A stretch of DNA of 64,000 bases from Gracilimonas amylolytica (GTDB lineage: Bacteria; Bacteroidota; Rhodothermia; Balneolales; Balneolaceae), in NCBI RefSeq assembly GCF_002911695.1, contig NZ_PQBS01000037.1:1-64000 (forward strand), in the 5' to 3' direction. A model generated the notes under the pieces. It saw only the letters and a list, made by a program, of their open reading frames with translations, was not told the origin of the DNA and did not search any database. The translations under genes were made by a program, and so were the position numbers. Positions 1 to 8,197 of the stretch are shown piece after piece; the first letter of the stretch is position 1; every line of letters starts with the position of its first letter.

Positions 1-1281
1 GGGAGTGTTCATTAAAGTGTGTCAGGGGTTAAAAATCTATCTTCAAAGTAATCTACTAAATCCCGACGAACCGAGGACCATCCAAACATAGCTCCACTCC
101 ATTTGGTTTGGGCGTTTATCGTGGCCAGGTAGATTTGTTTAACAATAGCATTCTCGCAGCTGAATGCTCCTTTGGTCTTGGTTACTTTACGAACCATTCG
201 GTGATAACTTTCAATTGGGTTATTGGTATAAATAACCCTGCGTAGTGCCGGTGGATACTTATAAAAATTAGTCAGCCGATCCCAGTTATTATGCCAGCTG
301 CGAAAGATGACCTTGTATTTTGCTCCCCAGGTTTGTTCGGCCTGCTCCAGATACTGCTTTGCCGCTGATTCATTCAGGGCTGTATACACTTTCCTCAAAT
401 CCCGGCTTACCGCCTTATAGTCTTTGTAGTTGACATACTTGAGACTGTTACGCATTTGATGCACCAGGCATAACTGCACATCGGTGTGCGGGAACAGGTC
501 CTCAATAGCTTCGGCGAAGCCAGACAAGTTGTCGATGCAGGCCACAAAGATGTCTTCCACACCCCGGGTTTGTAATTCGTGGAGTACGCTGCGCCAGAAA
601 CTAGCCGATTCAATATCTCCAAAGTAAATCCCCAGCACCTGCTTGACCCCTTCGGTGTTTACTGCCAGTACTGAGTACACGGCTTTGGATATGACTTTTC
701 CGTGCTCGCGTACTTTAAAATGCATCGCATCCAGCCACATGACCGGATAGACCGAATCCAAGGGCCGGGACTGCCAGTCCAGGATCTCCGGCAGAATCCG
801 GTCGGTGATCGCACTGAGCGTGCCTGTACTTACCTCTACGCCGTACATATCGCTCAGATGAGCCTGAATATCCCGGTAACTCATGCCCCGGCTGTAGAGC
901 GAGAGAATCTTGGTATCCACATCACTGGTAAGCCGCCGCTGACGCTTGGGGAGTGTTTGTGGGGAAAAACTGCCATCGCGGTCACGGGGAGTAAAAATCT
1001 CAAATCCTCCCAACGAGCTTTGCACATTCTTGCTTCCACGGCCATTACGGCGATTGGAGCTCGTGCCCTTCTCCTGTTCCAGATGAGCATCCATCTCACC
1101 TTCCAGACTCGCTTCTATCACGCGTTTGAGCAGGGGCGTGAATACCCCGTTCTGACCCGTTAAGGGCTTTCCCTGGGTTAATTGCTCCGATAACTGTTTT
1201 ACCAAAGCATCCAGGTGTTTGTTGTTTTTTGTAGGTTCCATGTGTCTAAGTTAGTTATGACACACTTAATTGAACAGTCTC
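1..1281 (-). mobile_element. IS256-family insertion sequence, left end at window edge
   Basis: A single transposase gene is bounded by imperfect terminal inverted repeats. The left repeat is at 3-24 and the right at 1258-1279; 19 of 22 bases match in inverted orientation and both end inward in AAGTGTGTCA. This layout (about 1.3 kb, one ORF, 20-30 bp ends) fits the IS256 family. The left boundary coincides with the window edge, so the target duplication cannot be tested; the right boundary is estimated to one or two bases. The gene appears intact, so the element may be active. Confidence 0.9.
12..1241 (-). CDS. IS256-family (Mutator-like DDE) transposase
   Basis: Catalyses cut-and-copy transposition of its own element. 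The 409-residue length is normal for the family. A DDE triad can be placed at D171 (WLDAMHFKV context), D237 (CIDNLSGF) and E344 (NPIESYHR), the last in the usual NPIE motif. The N-terminal third is basic and probably binds the terminal repeats. The start ATG lies just inside the right repeat and the stop just inside the left repeat, as in compact IS elements. No frameshift or internal stop is seen. Family assignment is very secure; activity is inference. Confidence 0.95.
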   Translation of the reverse strand: MEPTKNNKHLDALVKQLSEQLTQGKPLTGQNGVFTPLLKRVIEASLEGEMDAHLEQEKGTSSNRRNGRGSKNVQSSLGGFEIFTPRDRDGSFSPQTLPKRQRRLTSDVDTKILSLYSRGMSYRDIQAHLSDMYGVEVSTGTLSAITDRILPEILDWQSRPLDSVYPVMWLDAMHFKVREHGKVISKAVYSVLAVNTEGVKQVLGIYFGDIESASFWRSVLHELQTRGVEDIFVACIDNLSGFAEAIEDLFPHTDVQLCLVHQMRNSLKYVNYKDYKAVSRDLRKVYTALNESAAKQYLEQAEQTWGAKYKVIFRSWHNNWDRLTNFYKYPPALRRVIYTNNPIESYHRMVRKVTKTKGAFSCENAIVKQIYLATINAQTKWSGAMFGWSSVRRDLVDYFEDRFLTPDTL

Positions 1282-1775
1282 TACATCACTGAAGGAATTT
1301 GAATCTGATTAATTATAGTTTTTAAAAACCCAAAACACGAAAAGCTATACAACCTGACTCACATTCCTCTGGTTTCAAGCTAAAGCTCTCAACTGCTCCC
1401 TTCCAAGGTGCCGGTGAGGCAGGGGAGAATTTTCAATAGCCGTCTCAGTTGTGGCTACTACGAAATAGAGTTTACACACCCATAAAATTGATCAGGCGAA
1501 AATCCCTCTTTGAAGAGGGACAGAAAATGATCTCTGATCATTTTCAGGGGGATGTGTGTGTGGAAACAAGGGTAAATAACCTTACAAAAAGAGTTCGGTT
1601 ATAAATAGATAGGTTGTCAGTGTTATAAGCACTAACGGAGAACCTGCGAGCGTCCAAAGGTCCTCGCAGCGTTAGCTCGCAACGCTCGAATCCCGACTAC
1701 TCGAAGAGGACGCTGTGAGGTTGCTTAAATAATCAAATAAGATGAGTTGACTAATTTTTTTAATCCAACTCAGGT
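1282..1775. other. Non-coding region rich in inverted repeats
   Basis: About 490 bases between the IS element and the DinB-like gene without a credible gene. It holds two perfect hairpins in tandem (8-bp stem 1503-1510/1513-1520 and 10-bp stem 1523-1532/1536-1545) and a 12-of-15 inverted repeat at 1641-1655/1708-1722 enclosing a smaller perfect one (1668-1673/1681-1686). These look like dispersed intergenic repeats, not regulatory sites of a neighbour. No tRNA is present. Confidence 0.6.
1503..1545. repeat. Tandem perfect hairpins, dispersed-repeat type
   Basis: TCCCTCTT/AAGAGGGA with a 2-base loop is followed after two bases by GAAAATGATC/GATCATTTTC with a 3-base loop. Pairing is seen directly. 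Similar paired-hairpin modules occur scattered in intergenic DNA of many FCB-group bacteria, which makes a repeat more likely than a gene-specific terminator; there is no following T-run. Confidence 0.55.
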
Positions 1776-2300
1776 TTACAAATACTTCTCCTTAATGATC
1801 TCCATATGGTGCAATTCGTGGCCGGCAATGATGAAAGGAAAAGAGCGAACGGTAAATTCAACGCCGTTGGCCATACCCTTCAGGCCGATCATCTCCTTGG
1901 TCATATTCTGAAATAAATGAATGGAAGCAATTCTTACGGCCAGATATTCATTCCCAAGATTACTGATGGTGCGGCTGTTATAGTTCGAGTACTTCACGTA
2001 ATCATCCTGTTCCATACCCGGCTGGGGATTCGGGTCACGCCTTGAAAAAGCCTGGGCACGATAGGCAAACATCCGTTCCGTCTCAATCATATGACCAATG
2101 ATCTGCTTTACCGTCCACTTTCCTTCCTCATAGGAATGAAAAGCCTTATCACCGGGAATGGCATTGATGAAGGTGTAAAACTCGTGCATCTGAGCTTTTA
2201 GAATTTCAATGATATTTCCTTTAGGCACATGAGCCACATAATCGGCATAATAATGCGCGTATTCTGAACCGGACGGAAATTCTTTATCCCAAACTGACAT
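1776..2300 (-). CDS. DinB-like metal-binding four-helix protein
   Basis: A 174-residue protein of the DinB/YfiT-like superfamily, whose members are small helical-bundle proteins that bind a divalent metal through three histidines and often act as thiol-dependent transferases or damage-inducible proteins of unknown role. The family pattern is visible: KWTVKQIIGHMIETE near residue 70 and AGHELHHMEII near the C-terminus supply the histidines. The start is supported by GAGG eight bases upstream of the ATG. It is a single gene, read toward the IS element. Substrate is unknown. Confidence 0.75.
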   Translation of the reverse strand: MSVWDKEFPSGSEYAHYYADYVAHVPKGNIIEILKAQMHEFYTFINAIPGDKAFHSYEEGKWTVKQIIGHMIETERMFAYRAQAFSRRDPNPQPGMEQDDYVKYSNYNSRTISNLGNEYLAVRIASIHLFQNMTKEMIGLKGMANGVEFTVRSFPFIIAGHELHHMEIIKEKYL

Positions 2301-2420
2301 AATGTAAACCTCTGTATTTGATTTGACTGAATATAGAAGACAGACGGATAAAACTGAATAAAAAAATCCTGCACCTCAGTTAAGTGATGCAGGATCAATA
2401 AAATTTATAAACGGTAAGGT

Positions 2421-4487
2421 TTACTTATTCACTTCCAGGCTTTCAGTTGAGCTGGAACTTGCTTTTTCGTCATCTGCATAGGTTGTGGTAACGAAGGCGT
2501 ATGTAACACCATCTACCGTGGTCCAGTCAGAATACTCTGTTTTTACCGTTTGATTACCACCGGCCTGCGGGTTGAATTGTGAGTAGGTACTCATCATAGG
2601 CAGGGAGGTAGCAGGATCCAGATAATAAGTGACCGGCGATTCAAAATTGATCTTCAGCTTCACATACTCTGTATCGCCTATGGTTTCGGTTCCCATATAT
2701 TCAGCATCTACAGCAGATCTGTCGATGGCAATACTCATATAGCTTCGTTTGATCTCGTTCTGAACTTGCTGAACCTGAGCCGGAGGCATTGGGAATTCCT
2801 GCGAACCCAGTTTCTGCGTTCCTTTTCCGTCAGCTACATTTATGGTGATCTTACCCTGAGGAGTATTCAGCACCGCATTCTGAGAATTCTCCTTGAAGTT
2901 GATCGTCACGGTTCCTGATACAGATATCTCACCCATAGGAGAATTTATGGTTTGGTCGCCCACGGTAGTGATCGATTCAACATCGGTTCCGGGTTCAACG
3001 ACGGCTTCTGCCATTTTCTTCAGCCATTCCTGTCCCTGAGCGGCATCACCGGCCTCTTGAGGTTCATCCGAAGCAGGCTGTGGGATGGTGATATCAAGCT
3101 CATTCACGTTTCCGTATTTGTTCAGTTGATCACCGATCTCTGCTTTGTTCCCGACTACCAGGATCTGAACTTGTTCGGGCTTCATGTATTCACGGGCTAC
3201 GCGCTGTACATCTTCGATAGTGGTAGCTTTGATCCCTTCAACCAATTCGTCAAAAGCATCTTGCGAGAGTCCGTTGTATTCATTGTTGATCCGCTCGTTG
3301 AGGATCTGAGATTTACTGTCGTAGCGGAACACAAGTGAGTTCAGGAACCGGTCTTTGGTATCCTGAAGTTCTTTTTCAGTGATCGGCTCTTCCTGTAGTT
3401 TTTTAACCTCCGCCAGAATGGCGTCAATGGCCTCTGCGGTTTGTGAACTGCTGGTCATGGTCGTTAAACGGAAGGTTCCCGGGTAGTTGATATTGGAACC
3501 ATAGCTTCCTCCTACAGAGTATGCCAGGCCAAGATTGGTTCGGACTTCCTGAAATAGTCGGCTTGAAAAACCACCGCCAAGGATCTGATTCATGACCTGA
3601 ATGGCCGGGTAATCTGGGTTTTCACGGAGTCCGCCTATATGCCCCATGGTTACATAACTTTGATTCACGTCAGGCTTGTCAACCAGGTTGATCGTGGTTT
3701 CAAATTCATAATCCACCTCCGGATACAGAAGGTTGGTTGGACTGCCGGTAGGAAGGCTACCGAAGGCCTCACGCAGTTTGCGCTTCATGTCATCGGTGTC
3801 AAAATCACCGACAATTCCCACGGTCATATTTGATCCAACAAAATGATTCTTATGGAACTCGATCATGTCTTCGCGGGTAATGTTATCCACGGTCTCATAT
3901 TCGGTCTGGCGGGTGTACACAGAATTATCACCATAAATGAGATTCTGGAATTCACGTCCTGCGATCTGCTGCTGATCATCATTTCTTCTGGAAATACCAC
4001 TCTTTGTCTGGGTTTTAGCCAGGTCGATCTTTTCCTGAGGGAAAGCCGGGTTCTGAAGCAGATCTACAAAAGCAGGAAGGAGGGTCTCAAAATCCTCTTT
4101 CAGAACATTCATGGATGCGCCGCCCGAACCGAAACCAATGAAGGTCGACATAAATGCCGCATTGTCTTCCAGCAGGGTATTCAGTTGATCAGCCGGGTAG
4201 TTTTCGGAACCACCTTCACGCATAACCTGTCCGGTCATACTGGCTAATCCGGTTTTGTTGGCCGGAACCAAAAGGCCACCGGTTTTAACGGTCACCCGAA
4301 CATTGATCAAAGGCAATTCCTTGTCTTCAACCAGGTAAAATTTGATACCGTTGTCGAGGTTGAATTCCTCGATCTCAGGCATGTTGATCGGATTCAACTC
4401 CGGATACTCGATCTCGTCGTACCTTTTTTGCGCCATGATAGGCAGCGCAAAAAGTGCGATAAATAAAAATATGGTTAATCGTTTCAT
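2421..4487 (-). CDS. M16-family peptidase, catalytically inactive subunit with C-terminal extension
   Basis: Partner of the upstream active M16 peptidase; such pairs form heterodimers in which one chain carries zinc and the other contributes substrate contacts. An ATG 99 bases further upstream is rejected because it overlaps the preceding gene; starting at 4487 gives a clean signal peptide (MKRLTIFLFIALFALPIMAQ), so the protein is exported. At the site where zinc peptidases have HxxEH this chain has S83, G86 and Q87, so it should not bind zinc. Two M16 repeats occupy about residues 35-470. Residues 480-688 are a separate beta-rich domain resembling lipoprotein-sorting (LolA-like) folds; this last point is inference. 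The gap to the active gene is 31 bases, an operon. Confidence 0.88.
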   Translation of the reverse strand: MKRLTIFLFIALFALPIMAQKRYDEIEYPELNPINMPEIEEFNLDNGIKFYLVEDKELPLINVRVTVKTGGLLVPANKTGLASMTGQVMREGGSENYPADQLNTLLEDNAAFMSTFIGFGSGGASMNVLKEDFETLLPAFVDLLQNPAFPQEKIDLAKTQTKSGISRRNDDQQQIAGREFQNLIYGDNSVYTRQTEYETVDNITREDMIEFHKNHFVGSNMTVGIVGDFDTDDMKRKLREAFGSLPTGSPTNLLYPEVDYEFETTINLVDKPDVNQSYVTMGHIGGLRENPDYPAIQVMNQILGGGFSSRLFQEVRTNLGLAYSVGGSYGSNINYPGTFRLTTMTSSSQTAEAIDAILAEVKKLQEEPITEKELQDTKDRFLNSLVFRYDSKSQILNERINNEYNGLSQDAFDELVEGIKATTIEDVQRVAREYMKPEQVQILVVGNKAEIGDQLNKYGNVNELDITIPQPASDEPQEAGDAAQGQEWLKKMAEAVVEPGTDVESITTVGDQTINSPMGEISVSGTVTINFKENSQNAVLNTPQGKITINVADGKGTQKLGSQEFPMPPAQVQQVQNEIKRSYMSIAIDRSAVDAEYMGTETIGDTEYVKLKINFESPVTYYLDPATSLPMMSTYSQFNPQAGGNQTVKTEYSDWTTVDGVTYAFVTTTYADDEKASSSSTESLEVNK

Positions 4488-4518
4488 AATTGGATCAATT
4501 TGTTTTGAAAATCTTGGA

Positions 4519-6024
4519 TTAGGACTCAGCACGAACCGTTGCACCCACGGTGCGGTTATCTTTGGTGAGGTATTCACGGGCAACACGCTGCAGATCTTCG
4601 AGGGTTACCTCATTGATACGATCCAGTCGCAGGAATACTTCTCTCCAGTCACCCTGATTGTTATGGGTACTGGCAAAATTACTGGCCAGGCCGGTGTTGT
4701 TATTTAATCCACGAATGATGCCGGCGCGAATATTGGTTCTGGCGCGATCGAGTTCTTCCTGAGTTAACACACCTTCCTTAACAGATTCGATCTCTGTGTA
4801 GATCGATTGTTCAAGCGTATCCAGTTCCACATTCATATTTGGAACGGCAAGTGTCAGGAACATGGATGAGTATTTACTGCCGGGGAAACCATTAAAGGCT
4901 CCAACCTGAAGGGCCAGCTGATCCTCTTCAACCAGCTTTTTATACAAGCGGGAAGTTCGTCCGTTTGAAATGATATTGCCAAGCAGATTCAGAGCTTCAA
5001 AATCCTCATGTGATTCAGCTACGCCGTGGTACCCGATCAGCATGATAGGCTGAGAGTTTCCTTCGATGGTGAATCGTCGTTCGCCACGCTGTTCCGGTTC
5101 CTTGGTGGTTACAATAGGAGCGGGCTCACCTTCGCGAAGATCACCGAAATACATTTCAGCGAACTCCTTCATTTGGTCAGGATCCACATCTCCTGCAATA
5201 CCAATGGTGATGTTACTTGGTACATAAAATTTTTCGTAGAAATCTTTGGCGTCAGCAATGGTGGTTGCTGTTATATCTGAATTCCATCCAACTACCGGCC
5301 TGCCGTAGGGGTGAGCCGTATATGCCACAGCCAGGAATTCCTCGATCAATCGTCCGATCGGATTTGATTCGGTTCTCATGTTTCGCTCTTCCCGAACGAC
5401 TTCTTTTTCTACATAAAACTCACGGTAGGTTGGGTTCTTAAAGCGATCAGCTTCCAGGTTGAACCAAAGCTCAGCCCGGTTTGAGGGAAGGCTGTAAAAA
5501 TAATTAGTGAAGTCAGCACCGGTAGAGGCATTCAGTCCGGTTCCACCATTTTGCTGTATGATCTGTGAAAACTCGTTGTTTACCACATACTGTTTGGATT
5601 CTTCCTGATATTTCTGGAATTCATCCCAGTATTGCTCCATCAATGCACTGTCTGGGTCGGTCTTATAACTTTCACGGAGCCAGTTTTGGTAGGCTTGATC
5701 CATGTTGTCAATAGCTACTTTTTCTTCTTCCCAGTTCGTGGTGCCAATGTAGTGAGTACCTTTAAAGGCCATGTGCTCAAAGATGTGAGCAATACCGGTG
5801 TTGCCAACGGGTTCGTTAACCCCGCCTACATTAACGTGGGTATAAAAACTGGCTACCGGGGCATCATGTCTTTCAATGATGATAAAGTGTAAGCCATTGT
5901 CGAGGGTAAACTCGGTTACTTTTTCTTCGAATTCTTCAAGATACTGCGCCTGTACTCCCGAAAAGGAAAACAAAAAGCCCAGCATCAGCAGCAGGATCGC
6001 TGTTGATCTAGTAGTGTATTTCAT
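4519..6024 (-). CDS. M16-family zinc metallopeptidase, active subunit
   Basis: Exported zinc peptidase (pitrilysin/insulinase family, M16B-like), probably degrading peptides in the periplasm. It begins with a signal peptide (residues 1-26, ending VQAQ). The inverted zinc motif HIFEH is at residues 80-84, and acidic residues in EKEVVREE further on include the probable third ligand; the spacing between them is larger than the usual 76 residues because of an insertion around residues 100-170. A second, degenerate M16 repeat fills the C-terminal half. It is first in a two-gene operon with the inactive chain and 57 bases downstream of a GntR regulator gene on the same strand. Confidence 0.92.
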   Translation of the reverse strand: MKYTTRSTAILLLMLGFLFSFSGVQAQYLEEFEEKVTEFTLDNGLHFIIIERHDAPVASFYTHVNVGGVNEPVGNTGIAHIFEHMAFKGTHYIGTTNWEEEKVAIDNMDQAYQNWLRESYKTDPDSALMEQYWDEFQKYQEESKQYVVNNEFSQIIQQNGGTGLNASTGADFTNYFYSLPSNRAELWFNLEADRFKNPTYREFYVEKEVVREERNMRTESNPIGRLIEEFLAVAYTAHPYGRPVVGWNSDITATTIADAKDFYEKFYVPSNITIGIAGDVDPDQMKEFAEMYFGDLREGEPAPIVTTKEPEQRGERRFTIEGNSQPIMLIGYHGVAESHEDFEALNLLGNIISNGRTSRLYKKLVEEDQLALQVGAFNGFPGSKYSSMFLTLAVPNMNVELDTLEQSIYTEIESVKEGVLTQEELDRARTNIRAGIIRGLNNNTGLASNFASTHNNQGDWREVFLRLDRINEVTLEDLQRVAREYLTKDNRTVGATVRAES

Positions 6025-6081
6025 TTGTACTGTCGTTTGTGAATAGTAATAATATGTAAACGGAAAATGGGGCTATTACTA

Positions 6082-6870
6082 CTATTTAGCAAACTTCGGT
6101 GAAAAATCTTTGAGAGGAAGTCCCTCTTTGGATGAAGTCTCGTCGAGGTCATCGGTGCGGGAGAGTTCCATCACATATGACACATGCTTGGGGTTATAGA
6201 ATCGCTTTTGAAAATAGACCTTCTTGTCGCCCGTGGTTCTTGAGCACCGGTCAATTTCAAGCAGGGCGTCTCCGGTTTCCATCTGCAGGTGCTTGGCGAT
6301 ATATTCATCAGCACTGGCAGCGGTTATTTTATAGCTTCCGGCCTGAATGGGGATCTCATATTTCTCCTCAATAATATTGTAGATGGTTTGAGTGGTGAGA
6401 TCCTCATCAAATAAAAGCTGACCGTAACCCGGCGGTAACCAGGTAATGTCGAACGCAATGGGGTTTCCGCTGCCCAGGCGAATCCGGTCCACACGGATCA
6501 ATTTCATATCAGGGCGAACATCAAGGATCTCGTTGATCTCTTTGATCGGGTCAACTTTCTTAAGATTGATGAGTCGTGAGCTGCTCTCAAGTCCGGCCTG
6601 ACGCATATCCTCGGCAAAGTCCGTTAACCGGACCAGATTACTCTTCATGTTCTTATCGCTTACAAAGGCCCCTACGCCCTGCTTGCGATAAATGAGTCCA
6701 TCGTTTTCGAGGTTTTGTAAGGCATGGCGCACCGTTACCCGGCTCACCTTAAAATAATCACAAAGGCGCTTTTCAGAAGGCAGCTTCTCTCCCGATTCGT
6801 AATTTCCTTCTGTGATCTCCTTTTGAAGATGCTGTTTGACTTGCTCGTGTTTTGAGGCTAATTGTTCCAT
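6082..6870 (-). CDS. GntR-family transcriptional regulator (HutC/UTRA type)
   Basis: 262 residues: a winged helix-turn-helix at about 10-76 (GEKLPSEKRLCDYF, SRVTVRHALQNLENDGL are the GntR signature) and a UTRA effector-binding domain at about 95-240. Members are repressors released by small ligands such as sugar phosphates, amino acids or histidine-pathway compounds. The ligand is not evident here. It precedes the M16 pair on the same strand and diverges from the sulfur-transporter genes, so either could be a target. An 8-bp inverted repeat lies in the divergent gap at 7006-7033. Confidence 0.88.
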   Translation of the reverse strand: MEQLASKHEQVKQHLQKEITEGNYESGEKLPSEKRLCDYFKVSRVTVRHALQNLENDGLIYRKQGVGAFVSDKNMKSNLVRLTDFAEDMRQAGLESSSRLINLKKVDPIKEINEILDVRPDMKLIRVDRIRLGSGNPIAFDITWLPPGYGQLLFDEDLTTQTIYNIIEEKYEIPIQAGSYKITAASADEYIAKHLQMETGDALLEIDRCSRTTGDKKVYFQKRFYNPKHVSYVMELSRTDDLDETSSKEGLPLKDFSPKFAK

Positions 6871-7005
6871 AACGATCTACTGATATTCAGAAAATTTTAA
6901 ACAGGTCAATACAAGTCATAACACAACTTGAATAAACCTTATAATGTCATTTCGGTTGTAAATTTCCCGATAATTGATGGAACTAATATACTTGTTATTA
7001 CATGT

Positions 7006-7033
7006 TGATACAAAATTAAAAACTCTTGTATCA
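7006..7033. promoter_or_regulatory. Inverted repeat, candidate operator
   Basis: TGATACAA (7006-7013) and TTGTATCA (7026-7033) are perfectly inverted with a 12-base spacer, in the 211-base gap between the divergent GntR gene and the YeeE/YedE gene, 48 bases before the latter's start. The position suits an operator or a leader hairpin. Which protein would bind is unknown. Confidence 0.4.
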
Positions 7034-7081
7034 TTGGTGCGAAGAGATAATCAAACGATCAATCAACTAATAAAAAATACA

Positions 7082-7639
7082 ATGGACATACTTACACAAC
7101 CTATGCCCTGGTACATAGCCGGTCCGATCATCGGATTAACGGTTCCAATTCTTCTCATTCTGGGAGGAAAGATGTTTGGAGTATCAGCCAACCTGCGCCA
7201 CGCATGTGCGGCATGTAACTTTGGTAACGTAGAATTTTTCAATTACGACTGGAAAGAAGCCGGATGGTGGAACCTTACCTTTTTAGTAGGATCTATATTA
7301 GGTGGTTTCCTCGGCGGATACGTTTTTGCAAACCCAGAACCTATTGATCTGGCAGCATCCACGATCACAGACCTTCAGGCTTTGGGAATCAATGACTTTA
7401 GTGGATTGGTACCGGCTGATCTGATCTCGTGGGAGGCATTAGGCACCCCAACAGGATTGATCGTGTTGGTACTTGGCGGTTTTCTGGTAGGATTTGGAGC
7501 CCGATATGCCGGCGGATGTACATCCGGACATGCCATATCAGGACTATCTGACCTGCAGCTTGCCTCACTGATGGCTGTAGTTGGCTTCTTTATCGGTGGC
7601 CTGTTAATGACCTACCTGATCTACCCAATCATACTTTAA
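7082..7639 (+). CDS. YeeE/YedE-family sulfur-compound transporter, first half
   Basis: Integral membrane protein of the YeeE/YedE (PmpA/PmpB, thiosulfate-permease-like) family. The family takes up thiosulfate or related sulfur species through conserved cysteines. The longer reading frame starts 108 bases upstream, but membrane-protein homology begins at MDILTQPMPWYIAG, so the ATG at 7082 is chosen (185 residues). About five membrane segments are visible, with the hallmark GCTSGH near the C-terminus and a paired-cysteine CAAC segment near residue 40. It is followed 19 bases later by the second half, so the transporter is split over two genes. Direction and substrate are inferred from family. 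Confidence 0.85.
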   Translation: MDILTQPMPWYIAGPIIGLTVPILLILGGKMFGVSANLRHACAACNFGNVEFFNYDWKEAGWWNLTFLVGSILGGFLGGYVFANPEPIDLAASTITDLQALGINDFSGLVPADLISWEALGTPTGLIVLVLGGFLVGFGARYAGGCTSGHAISGLSDLQLASLMAVVGFFIGGLLMTYLIYPIIL

Positions 7640-7658
7640 AAATATTAAGAGCAGAACA

Positions 7659-8084
7659 ATGAAAATTTTAGAATACCTCAAATACTTATTGATAGGAACA
7701 GCTTTCGGTTTCATTCTGGTGAAATCTGAAGTCGTGTCCTGGTTCAGAATTCAGGAAATGTTCCGTTTCGATTCATTTCACATGTACGGAATCATTGGTT
7801 TGGCAGTTGTGGTGGGTATCATCTCAATTCAGATCATTAAGAAAAAGAACATCAAGGATACCAAAGGGAATCCCATAACCATTCCACCTAAAGATGCTTC
7901 ACAATGGAAGCGTTACATCATCGGTGGAAGCATGTTCGGTTTAGGCTGGGCATTATTAGGAGCCTGCCCGGGACCTATGTTTGCACTACTAGGTAGCGGA
8001 ATTACCGTAATGATCATCCCAATTTTATCAGCAGTAGCGGGGACTTACGTCTATGGTATGCTTCGAGATTCTTTACCTCATTAA
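7659..8084 (+). CDS. YeeE/YedE-family sulfur-compound transporter, second half
   Basis: 141 residues, four likely membrane segments, with the motif LGACPGP that marks the second half of split YeeE/YedE proteins. It pairs with the preceding gene to form one permease. A spacer of 113 bases with a hairpin separates it from the MBL-rhodanese gene, a partner frequently found beside these transporters. The presumed role is moving thiosulfate, persulfide or another sulfane-sulfur species. Confidence 0.85.
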   Translation: MKILEYLKYLLIGTAFGFILVKSEVVSWFRIQEMFRFDSFHMYGIIGLAVVVGIISIQIIKKKNIKDTKGNPITIPPKDASQWKRYIIGGSMFGLGWALLGACPGPMFALLGSGITVMIIPILSAVAGTYVYGMLRDSLPH

Positions 8085-8109
8085 TGAAGGTGAACTCAGA
8101 CATCAGGAG

Positions 8110-8149
8110 TCAGAACTCAGTAGAGAATATTCTGACTATAGAGTTCTGA
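8110..8149. repeat. Intergenic hairpin with repeated CAGAACTCAG units
   Basis: TCAGAACTC (8110-8118) pairs with GAGTTCTGA (8141-8149). The surroundings contain further direct and inverted copies of ACTCAG, a pattern typical of dispersed intergenic repeats. No T-run follows, so read-through into the next gene is possible. Confidence 0.5.
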
Positions 8150-8197
8150 GTTCCGAGTTCCAAGATTATTAAAATAAAACAACACAGGAGACACATT

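Noticed and set aside
702-1163. 153-codon plus-strand frame inside the IS element
   Set aside because: Shadow of the transposase on the other strand; sequence shows no family features and overlaps the conserved DDE region.
1661-1725. tRNA-like TCGAATCCC segment
   Set aside because: The T-arm-like bases are part of a long imperfect inverted repeat; no acceptor stem, D-arm or anticodon arm can be drawn.
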